Shown: piece after piece, positions 54,692 through 64,000 of the stretch
Position numbering within the stretch: position 1 is the first letter of the stretch
Layout of the letters: each line of letters opens with the position of its first letter
Assembly (NCBI GenBank): GCA_018417955.1
Contig: JACTVC010000050.1
Coordinates: forward strand, 93,596-157,595
Origin: Laccaria trichodermophora
Lineage: Eukaryota > Basidiomycota > Agaricomycetes > Agaricales > Hydnangiaceae
Direction of reading: 5' to 3'
DNA length: 64,000 nucleotides
Made by a program: the position numbers and the translations under genes
Notes under the pieces: model-generated
The model's input: only the letters and a program-made list of their open reading frames with translations
The model's database searches: none
Told to the model about the DNA's origin: nothing

Positions 54692-55609
54692 AGGATTATC
54701 GATTATCGATTAACACCAAATGAAGAAGGATGGAAGGACGAAAAGGCGGATGTGGGGACCCGTCTTTGTCAGGTAACCATTCCTTTGAGCTTCCGACGAA
54801 TCCTGCATGTGAATTCTACGAAATGGTCATTACGCTGATTGATCCCAAGAGACGTTCTTTTACATGCAAGTGCAAAAGCCCGCGGTGAAGTCGTTCCCAC
54901 TCTTTGATGTCCTTTTTGGAAAGAAGCACCACGTTATCACCCCCTGTAGCCGCCCATATTACTTATCGAAGTGGAGAGAATCCGAGATACACCCTTGGGA
55001 CTTCTGTTCTTCGTTGGTGGCCTGAAATGGTAATGGGTGGTTGCTGCACATACCTGGACAGCGTTTTTGAGGTGGGGGAATGAGGGAGGTTGAAAGCTAA
55101 TGAAGATGAGGATTCCAATGGCATCCTTCGGCGCTCCAAGCCCACCTGACATTTGTCAGTCCCCTGGACTCCACCAACGTTGATTGGAGTGACAGAGTTT
55201 ACCGACGTCGACTGTCGATCATGGGTCCCTTCATCCGTCTTGATTATTCGCCCCTGAGTAAATTTCCCTCAGCCGATGTGTCATCCATCAGTATGGGAGT
55301 TGTATTGAGGCCTGTTCCCCAGAGCTGAGATATGGTTGCGATGGGCGGCTGGAATTCTGTGCCCGTTCGTCATGTAAATTTCTCACCTGAGTACATCAAG
55401 GAGTACGTGGTGGGAGTTGAAAATCAGTGTCACAGATGATACTGAAGTCACGCCGTCTCCTCGTCCAACATACAACTCAGGGCTCTCCAGCTTCCAATTC
55501 ACATATCCACTACTTGCAAAAGTGTTTACTTTTACTAGGATTATCAAAGGTAATACTGTTCAGTCATCTTACGTCGTGCGTACTAGGTTCTTATCATTAC
55601 ATAACGACC
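54692..55609. other. Intergenic stretch between protease and 2H copy B
   Basis: No gene I can defend. A minus-strand frame at 54937-55152 (MSGGLGAPKDAIGILIF) has a TM-like start but no family. From about 55437 the sequence aligns with 46640-46800 upstream of copy A and is likely the 2H promoter region. Confidence 0.45.
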
Positions 55610-56733
55610 GTGGCGTCATCCATCGAAACCAATACCTGCGGAGGTGGTGGTGCAGGACGAAAATCCAAAAGGTTGGATCGTGTTTCTACACGCGACGGAC
55701 AAGGCGATGGCGTAAGGAAGGCATGGCCTAAGAAAGTAGCTTCTCCAAAGGTCGATGGGAATAAGATCCGTCCAACACATTGTAAGTCGGGATCTTCACA
55801 ATTTAACTCTATTTTTGATCCCTCAACAGTTCTCGCTCTCCCTCTCGTAAGTCCTTCCTTATTTATGAACAACTCGATTCAACTGAACTGGATGAAGAAC
55901 AACCACCGTACTCTGCGCGCCAAAGTCGACGCTTTTCAAAATGCGTTAATAGCACAAGGGCGTCCCAACCCTCAAGTTCCCGGAGCGTCGACACCCATTG
56001 GCGGGCTCGACAAATCCATCGTGATCGACCCAAGAAGGATACATCTCACTCTCGGCGTAATGGCGCTCGAGGCCGACGATTCAGATCCAAGCCCATCCTC
56101 ATCTACACCAACCAAGAAAACACCACAAACCGCACTCGCACTCCTCGCTTCCCTCTGCCCACATATCCTAGACATCCTCAACGGCGATGAGGGCGTGAAA
56201 GTAACATTAAACGAGATGGGGTGGTTCCCTGAAGGCCGGGGGAACGGCAAGGGCAAGAACGTCCTATTTTTCGGGCCTGGGAGTGTCGAAGACCAAAAGC
56301 TTTGGGCTGTGTCTGGTAAATATTCCCATTTTACCGTGTTCTTAGATACTAGCTGATTCTAGTGTTAGATCTAATACATCAAAAGTTCGAACAAGAAGGA
56401 TACATCACCGATACGCGACCACTCAAAGTTTGTCTTTTATGATTTTCCATAAGATTAGCACTCAAGACGGTTTAGCTACATTGCACGATCCTCAACACGA
56501 GCCATCGAAACCCCCGGAACTTCAGACTAGGATTGGACATTGAGGATGTTTTAGCAAGCGACGCTCTGCGAAATTTATTAGCAGGCGATGCGTCGGAAAC
56601 GCTAACGAACGCGGGAAACGTGAAAGTCGACTCTTTGGGAACATACGATGTGCGCGAGGCTCAGTTGTGGGTTATGGGGAGCCATGGACCTAATAATGAG
56701 TATGTGAGCTGTGGTGGCATTTCATTGTTGTAG
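55610..56733 (+). CDS. AKAP7-like 2H phosphoesterase gene, copy B
   Basis: Exons about 55610-55781, 55830-55846, 55898-56315, 56369-56427 and 56476-56733, all with GT-AG ends and short introns, giving roughly 305 residues. Motifs: KAWPKK basic start, THFLALPL, IHLTLGVM, a linker with TPTKKTPQTALALLASL, KLWAVSDLIH, LHCTILNTSH, ending LWVMGSHGP...CGG. The two HxT motifs form the 2H active site (RNA-type phosphoester chemistry). It is uninterrupted, unlike copy A, and about 90% or more alike. The start is unclear: the likely site reads ACCGTGGCG. It may begin upstream via another exon, use a non-AUG start, or be inactive. Confidence 0.72.
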
Positions 56734-57014
56734 CGTTTGAAATTTCTGCTGGTCATGCCCTTCTTTCGCTTTACCGAGGGCATCATGACGTGGAAGGAGT
56801 CTTATTCAGCTCTAATTCAGCTGCGCCATGTGGATATGTAGAGCTGCAGCACCACACAGTCTAATGTAGGCTTATTTAGTTCTTCTTGTACTCCTAATGA
56901 AAATAATGACTCGCAGCGCACGCGTCACTTGCTAGAACTGAACAGAAGACTCACCACCTTGTCACTGAGTGATTTTTTGAACAACATGGTGACCCTCAGT
57001 AAAAACGGTTCGTC
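56734..57014. other. Junction between 2H copy B and duplication copy 2
   Basis: Homology with the 3' flank of copy A fades by about 56790. A short inverted repeat (TGGTGACCCTCAGTAAAAAC near 56988 and its complement near 57238) crosses the start of the duplication. Confidence 0.5.
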
Positions 57015-57622
57015 AGCTATTGGTCATGTGGTAGTCCACCTATGGTCTGAAAAGGCAGTACATGACTAAAAGCAGTGATTTTTACATGATTTTGACTTTG
57101 AGTCGACCAGCCAACATTCATCCAAGTCCCATCATAGTCAACTTACCATCACATTTTGGTATGTTTACATGACTACACTGATGTGGAGATAACTAACACA
57201 ACTTATGGATGACTGGTGCTTGAAGTTGCTTGACTTTTGTTTTTACTGAGGGTGACCAACCATTGTGTGGTTTTCTGGATGATGCCCTTGTCAGTGAGCC
57301 TCAACTTGTTTCCCATTTCGTAACACTCTAAAAGACTATAAAGAGGGGAACGAGGTTTGGGTAGCTCATGATTCATACTCAAGCTACCATCACTGGCAGT
57401 AACCAGACCTCCAGAAAACATCATGCTCTTTGTGAGTACATCATTTATGATCTTTTGAATATGTTGTCTAACTTTCTTGCAATCTCAGAACACCTTGACC
57501 CCTATCTCTCGAGTTCCTTCCACAGGATGCTCCTGTACATCATGCAAGTGCACGAGGTAAGCCGAATCTACCTTTTTTGGGGGGGAATAGTACATCAGTA
57601 CTTTCGCATTTTACTTTTTATA

Positions 57623-58263
57623 CACTGGTGTGCTTAAAGAATGGACCATGGGTCATTTTCTGATTCTTTGCGAGAATATATTGTGGTCTAAATGTAGTTG
57701 TGTTACACTTCCCTTGGTATGAACTAATTTGGGTGAAAGTTGGGGACTTGAGGAGGTTTTTGTTCTGATGGCCATTTTCAGCACCTGAAAAAAAAAATAT
57801 GCACTAACTAGAAAGGGAGCCAAAAGATGCCTCTGGTTAGCCTGAATGAGCACATCAAAGAATTAGTTGAAAATACTAAGCAGTTATATCTGTAGAGTCT
57901 CTGGAAAATGACTTGTTTTGCCAAAAAGTGAATAAAATAGCACAAAATGACCAGTTTCTACAGGCTCTACAGGCATTACCACTCAGTATTTTCAACTGAT
58001 TCTTTGATGTGCTCATTCAGGCTAACCAGAGGTATCTTTTGGCTCCCTTTCTAGTTAGCACATATTTTTTTTTCAGGTACTGAAAATGGCCATCAGAACA
58101 AAAACCTCCTCAAGGCCCCAACTTTCACCCAAATTAGTTCATACCAAGGGAAGTGTAACACAACTACATAATGTAAAAGAATACATGACTACATTTAGAC
58201 TACAATATATTCTTGCAAAGAACCAGAAAATGACCCATGGTCCATTCTTTAAGCACACCAGTG
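57623..58263. mobile_element. Palindromic Tc1-type MITE, copy 2
   Basis: 641 bp counterpart of 609-1248, flanked by TA at 57621-57622 and 58264-58265. Minor length changes in A runs. Confidence 0.8.
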
Positions 58264-58843
58264 TACTTGTAGAAGCCAGAAAAAGCCAGAAAAAGCCATC
58301 AAAAACATCAGTAATTGAGCATTTCAGTTTCCAGAGGTTTCTCAACCTGGGCAACCTCTGGAAACCACAGAAAACATGGAGACTGGGAAACCTATGTCTC
58401 TTTTTCAGGAAACCTCATGGGGTGACAAGGTGCAAAAACCTAGGAAACCTGTGAAACTCTTGTCAGTCTATATGCCTGCTACATACACTAACTGATCAAA
58501 AGAAATGTCTGACAACTTTTTTAATGAAAAATGAGATGTATCTTCCAAATTAAAGGGAAATTCTGAAAACTCTTACTTGTGGGATGAAGTTCTGTGTCAG
58601 ACTAAGTGTGCCAGAAGAGATCCAAGGTAACTAGCAGCATTTGCCACCATTGTCAAGGTTATTCATTCAAGAGTGCCATGACCATGGGATATCAGATGTG
58701 ACACAACCAACAACATTGCCTGCTATTTTCATTTCAGCCCCAAACCACATCCCCACATGACCTCTCCTACACTCCCATAACACCCATGGCCCCAAACACA
58801 ACCCCAACCAACATGCGAAAGTTTGCATGATGAGAGCAGCAGG

Positions 58844-59384
58844 TGTAATGGACTATCTGTGTGTTAAATGTGGGAGCTGTCGATGAAAGTTGTATGGCGA
58901 GCTGGAATGGTAATGGTGTGAAGACCCAGGTGCGATCTTGGTTGCAACTTGGTCCGAAGAGAGGAAGACTGAAGAAATGAGACTGGATGTGGGCGTATCC
59001 TAGCTAGGGTTGAGATCACTCTGGAAATCCAAAGCTACAACCCCTGCTACCTCTTGGGAAATCCACAAGAGGATGGATACAGACACAGAAAGGGATAGCA
59101 CTGCAGATCTGATAAGATCTGCCCTGATCAACTGGTGCTGACACTTGTTCTCTTGGAGCAGAGTGTCAGTGACCTGTTAATACACAATAACACTTGCCTA
59201 TTGGTTTGAGCTACGATAGAATGCCTGCTAGAAAGCAATAGATGCAGTGGTGGTAGAGATGTAACAAGGTGAATTGTCACATGACTACTACTGACAAGTA
59301 TGGAAGGGAGTCATGTGATGCAAATGCTAAGTAATGGAAAGTAAATGATATAGAGGGAGGATAGGATCCCATATACCTGCTACA
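58844..59384 (-). mobile_element. Solo LTR, 541-bp family, copy 2
   Basis: 541 bp; duplication GCAGG/GCGGG (58839-58843, 59385-59389) with one substitution relative to copy 1. Confidence 0.88.
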
Positions 59385-59793
59385 GCGGGATACTCAAATG
59401 ATGAGATTCGAGCTGCTCTAACTGGCTGCCACAATCTATCTGACTGCCAAATCTACCAGATTGTGAAGAGATATGCAGAGAAGGAAAACTACTATGAGGT
59501 TATGCCTCGTGACACATGCGTTGCTCTCCAACACCTGTCAAATATGACTGCCCACAATGCTTCAGACCTGCAGCACGAGTACTTCCCAGATGTTTCTGTA
59601 CAAACTATCAGGCATACACTTAGGGCAGAAGGTCTTCAAGCTCATATTCGTCACACAGTCCTGTTTATCTCACATAAGAACCTGCATGTGTGAAAGACCT
59701 GGGCTGAAGAACACCTTGAATGGACAGTTTCAAATTGGAGGGCCATCAACTTCTCAGATGAGTTGATTGTCCATGTCTTTGGCTCAGGTGGGG

Positions 59794-60112
59794 TATGAAG
59801 TGTTCACTCTGAACTTCTTGCATAGCTGAAGCCAAGAGGGAAGGAGGAGGCAAGAATGGGTGGATCTGGGATCAACACCCATGAGTGAGCAATGAGCAGT
59901 TACAAGATACTCAGCTGGCCCAACATGATTATGCATACTGTAGGAAGTACAGATATACAAAGCACTACATGTAGTGCAAGAGGATGGCAAGACTGCTGAC
60001 AAGATGGTGGTTTAAGACAAAAGATCAATATATTACGTAAGATATCCAAATCTAGCTATATACCACTGTTTGACTATGGCCTCTGGGCATTCCCTTCCAA
60101 TCCTATATCACA
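59794..60112 (-). mobile_element. Solo LTR, 319-bp family, copy 2
   Basis: 319 bp, same site as 2779-3097, and likewise without a target duplication. Confidence 0.85.
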
Positions 60113-60760
60113 CAGACCTTTACCACGTTCTGAGGAGGATTTATGGATAGCATTGCAGGAGGAGTGGTATAGGATTGATATCTCTGTTATTGAAAAGTTG
60201 TATGCATCTTTGCCTCAGAGGGTCTGAGCAGTACATGATGTGAGGGGGGTAACACATGCTACTGATTAGTTTGTCCTAATACTTCAGATTTCTCACTCTT
60301 GGCCATGTTATGTTTTGAAATCCCATTTTGTTTACACTCTGTTTTGGAACATGTGATAATCATGTCCTCACCATTCAGCAACTTTTTATTTTATCTTCAT
60401 CAAAATTTCTGGTCATACCCTAAAGATGTATATCTTGCTTCATGTTCAAAATCTCACAGCGAAAGTTTGCAGTTCTCAAGCTAAAAGCAGAACTTGGAGA
60501 AATTGACTGTGTGACATTTCTTTTGATCAGTTAGTGTAAGTAGTGGGTCTTAGCCTGCAGCTCTCAAGGGCTCCACCATGGGAAATGTTACAGTTGTTTG
60601 TAGCTCTCTTGCACATCCATGGTGGAATACTTTACATTTGCTTGTACATCCGTATTGCTTTTGTCATCCAGAGAAAGGTGAGAATGATTGCAAAAATCAC
60701 TTTCAAAAAAAGTTCATTTCTTTTTAATCTGATCACCAGAGCACCCCCATAGGCCTGCTA

Positions 60761-62086
60761 CTCATGGTCACAAAAAGTAATGGAGCACATGCTTGGACAC
60801 ACTCACGCACCTTGCTCAACTTAGACAACAATTCTACATTTATGCATTAAGCTGGTAGGATATCCAGGAAAAAACTATATGTTCACATTAAGGGAATATG
60901 AGAGATATTATCTACAAAATTAGAATTGGGTATGGCCTCCTTTAGCTGCTAAAATGTCCTGCACATGCTCCTGCATAGTATCTATGTGTTTGTCTATATT
61001 GGAAATTGGCAGTGAGTCCCATGCATCCCTGACTGCATGGCAAAGCTCATCTACAGATGTAGGGGGGTGTGGTAAAGCATGTAGGACCTTTTTTAGTTCA
61101 TGCCAAACTGGCTCAATAGGATTTAAATCAGGGGATGATGGTGGGTGATATAGCAACGGAATGCCTGCAGTAAAAAACCAGTTCTGCGTCGATTTACTGC
61201 AGTGACTTGCTGCTCCGTCCTGTTGAAAATAGACCTTGCCCATCTCTCCAGTGACCTCAGCATGGAAAGAAGCCAAAACACCCTCAAGTACCTGGTCTTT
61301 GTATTGTGCTGAGTTCATCCCTCCTCCCTTCCCTCCTGGATATTCCAAAACAATCAATGGCCCCTTTCTCCCCTTCATGATACAGGCCCAGACCATAACA
61401 CACACGGAGGACTGCTTGAATGTCAGGACAAGGCAATCTTCATTCAGTACCTTGTCGGTGCATTGTGTTATGTAGATTTTGCCATGGTTGTCTCCAATAT
61501 AAACATAGCACTCATCAGACCAAATGACTTTCACCCAGTCAATCTCTGTAAATCTCTTGTACATTTGCGCCCACTGCACACAATCAACCTTGTGCCTCTT
61601 TGTAAGGTAGGGGACCTTTTGCACAGCTCATCTGTGGTATCCTTCCTTGGCTAAGATGTTTCAGACTGTACTCTTGCTGATTTTGGGCAATGTCGCATTT
61701 GCTATCTTGCAGAAGGGCTTTCTATGGTTGGTTACTGCAGTTCGGACCACAAGCTGTTTGGTTCGATCGGAAACCTCCTTTGGACAACCTGAGCGTTGCA
61801 AGTTCTGCAAGTTTCTGCTGGTTTCATATCTTTTCCAGATGTGGTCTGCTGAGGACTTTTTGATTCCAAACATACTGCCTGCTTCACGAACAGATTTCCC
61901 AGCTTTGACAGCACTGATGAATCAGTTTTTGGTAGGAGTGTCATATTGAGTGCGAGAAGTCTTATTCTCCTTCATGTAGTGGATAAAAACGAAGATGGGG
62001 TGGGTATATAGACTCAAATATTTTCAACCACCATCAACTTTGTGACATGCCAACTCATGTGCCCCATTACTTTTTGTGACCACAAG
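60761..62086 (-). mobile_element. Tc1-like element B, copy 2 (uninterrupted)
   Basis: 1,326 bp, TIRs CTCATGGTCAC... and complement, flanked by TA (60759-60760, 62087-62088). It is the empty-site reference for the TRIM insertion in copy 1. Confidence 0.9.
60920..61975 (-). pseudogene. Tc1-like DD34E transposase B, copy 2
   Basis: About 352 codons from ATG 61973-61975 to 60920. An HTH region (KSVREAGSMFGI) is followed by the catalytic core: IWSDECYVYIG, YFQQDGAASH, then 34 residues to the Glu in NPIEPVW (DD34E, Tc1 type). The C-terminus is complete (DILAAKGGHTQF). Two in-frame TGA codons at 61661-61663 and 61628-61630 separate the DNA-binding and catalytic halves; the second is shared with copy 1. 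Catalytic residues are intact, so only the stops inactivate it. Confidence 0.87.
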
Positions 62087-63080
62087 TACAGTGGTTGCAG
62101 CTCTCAAGGGACATTGGCTGTGAGGAGCGAACCACACAAGTGGTTTGGTGACAAGCAGCCAACAAAGGATCACAGAATCACTTTTTAAGAAAAGAAAAAA
62201 ACAGTTACTTTTTATGTAAACACCATAGCGGGCTTTGTGCCTGTAGATGTGCTACAGTTATTATAGAATAATATATAAAGTACAATCTATCTGTATATAC
62301 AGGATATCATAGACAAACAATATGCACATGTGGGTGCTTATATACCCAGAGGCTGTGCACAGACCATGTGGTCATGTTTGTGCTAAAATCCAGTTGTGAC
62401 AACAGCAAACAATGCCAACAACAATCAACAATCAACAATCAATGTCCTCCCACTGCCTGATTATGACGTCGCCCCCCACCACTCTAAGCCCCCTGCGAGC
62501 CACTGCTTGCAGGGTGGCAATGGTGTCTGTTCTTGGCCACAACAACCAGCAGCTGGATGCCTACATGAGAAACATAGTGCAAGATCCCAAACTGGGATAG
62601 GCAGAGCAAGTGCGACACCTTTTCCAGGCTGGAATATTGTGGGGGCAGGTCAATAAATATGTAGGGTAATACTCTTTGTTGTAATTACATTTTACCCTTT
62701 CCACAAAGAGGAAAGTCATTGGAAAAATTTGAATATTCTCACTTGGAATAGTTGAACAGATCCAAACAAAGAGTCCTTTCTCAGAAATCTCATCCTTTCT
62801 GGCCCCTTTTCACAGCATGTATCAATTTTCCATGGCATCTGAAAACAAAGGATCCCTTTCCTTTGGCTTTCCTCTTAATCTTACTCAATTGTTAAACTTT
62901 TACTACAATATCACAAACAGTAAAATCTTTTGAATATTTCAGCTTTTGTTCACCCTTTACCAGGATAGAAAAGGCAAAGCAACTTTCTTGGCCTAGATTT
63001 TTTAAAATCCCATGCCTTTCCCCACCAGACAAAATTTAAATATAATCAGGATGCTCTTGGAAAGAAAAAGTGTTGCACTT

Positions 63081-64000
63081 TCTTTTTTTTTTTTTTTTTT
63101 TTTTTCGAGTCAAATTTATAGTCCATTGGGGTGGAGCCCCATGTCAGACGTTACATTCTAGTAGACTACCTACAGCCCCAATGCCATTTATGCCTAACCC
63201 CCTGTAGATCCCCTCATGTACTGGTGGAGGCACACCCATGGCGATCATTCCCCCCAAAACCAGCCTGGCACAGAAACACCATTTAGAGGGGCATCCGTTA
63301 ACGTGGGCGGGGTAGTTACATCGTTCCCCCATATTTTGCATTCCGTCTGTTAAGTGTTTGGTCTTCCAAGTACCCGATCGTGAGTGATAGGTACAGCTTT
63401 AGGGATGAGCATGATTAGGCAAAGAGAAAATCCAGTTTTTGTGTTCTGTCACATGATGTGTTTCGTCCTCTTGAGCAGTGTGATGCTGGTGTTCTTGTCT
63501 TAATAGGTCTTGTGCTTGAGGTCCGTAAGCTGAGAGGTGGGTAGTGAGGAAAAAAGAGTGTGGTTTTGTGGGTGAGCCCACTGGCCAGAGTTAGCTCTGC
63601 TGTTGAGCCTTGATCTGGCGTAGTACTTCCTATATGAAAAGAGACAGGGCTACCTATCAACCTCCCTCAGGCTCTAAATGAGTTACATCACCTATTGCAT
63701 CGCCCAGAGTAGTCTTGAATCTGGTGGTTCTCCCAACATACTTGAGCAGTTCCTTTATGCCGTCCATATCCTCCAAAATTCCCTGCAAGTCCCTTGAGCA
63801 TTGGCCTAAGGCTTTGTCCATGTCATAGTGTTCGGCTGTGTATGTCTGACACTCGAAAAGATAATGGATGACTGTTTCCACTACTGACTCGTGCCCTGCC
63901 TCCCAGCAGCTCACGCAACACCTGACATCTGACCTGTTGATGTGGTGTAAGTACCCATTGAGCAGTATGTGTCCCATTTGAAGCTGTATTAGCAGACTGG
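63081..64000 (-). mobile_element. 5'-truncated LINE, copy 2 (3' part)
   Basis: T-run at 63081-63105 equals the poly(A) tail; the same target-repeat text GTGTTGCACTTTC lies to its left. The Cys/His tail of ORF2 (63657-63977, HYLFECQTY) is present; the RNase H part lies beyond the window. Confidence 0.85.

Larger units (their letters stand above)
58486..60536 (+). mobile_element. Tc1-like element A, copy 2
   Basis: Same TIRs and the same two solo LTRs as copy 1; TA at 58484-58485 and 60537-60538. The transposase remnants (59390-59793 and 60113-60270) have the same structure. Confidence 0.82.
57015..64000 (+). repeat. Segmental duplication, copy 2 (window edge truncates)
   Basis: Matches 1-4058 and 10213-13140 without the 6.15-kb insertion. 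The left limit in this copy is seen directly at about 57015. The right limit is outside the window. Confidence 0.93.

Overview
The window looks like a transposon-saturated piece of a basidiomycete (Agaricomycete-type) nuclear genome. The evidence is host-type genes split by introns of about 50-75 nt, a Crypton-type tyrosine recombinase with a C-terminal GCR1_C-like domain, a membrane-anchored pepsin-like protease of the kind seen in mushrooms, and many nested mobile elements. I see no rRNA, tRNA or CRISPR array. The species cannot be named from the sequence.

Layout. (1) 1-13.9 kb is one copy of a segmental duplication; the other copy is 57,015-64,000 and runs off the window. Both carry a palindromic TA-flanked MITE, a Tc1-like element broken by two solo LTRs, a second Tc1-like element with a DD34E transposase, and a 5'-truncated LINE with an RNase H domain. 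Only copy 1 has a 6.15-kb nested insertion in the second Tc1: a small LTR element of TRIM type (4059-10208) whose left LTR is itself split by a 5.1-kb foldback element (4204-9350). Copy 2 is the natural empty site. (2) 15.0-30.3 kb holds three plus-strand genes: a casein kinase 1 pseudogene, a GEN1/XPG-like nuclease pseudogene and a Crypton-type tyrosine recombinase. Each has one 1.57-1.76-kb element of a single, apparently undescribed family in an intron. These have imperfect TIRs, 8-bp target duplications, subterminal word arrays, a purine-rich tract, a GTC-rich tract and hairpins. The recombinase is also cut in frame by a 3.56-kb LTR element with a CATAC target duplication. (3) 30.8-37.5 kb is a mosaic of histone H2B and purple acid phosphatase fragments, one H2B copy being split by a 5.6-kb LTR element (TGCCT duplication) that carries long Ser/Pro-rich ORFs and no visible polymerase. 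(4) 37.5-46.6 kb holds a mutated fragment of a downstream locus, a 1-kb palindrome and a second, inverted copy of the 319-bp-LTR element (GCCAC duplication), whose internal 321-bp repeat is present three times instead of two. (5) 46.6-56.8 kb is the most gene-like part: two copies of an AKAP7/2H phosphoesterase-like gene on either side of a pepsin-like aspartic protease. The first copy is split by a 2.6-kb MULE-like element with a 10-bp duplication.

Functionally most of the DNA is selfish. The probable functional host genes are the aspartic protease and perhaps 2H copy B. The strongest candidate for something new is the intron-dwelling element family (15816-17578, 19479-21140, 23258-24831). 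Each boundary is fixed by a perfect 8-bp target duplication. In the GEN1-like gene that duplication contains the 5' splice site.
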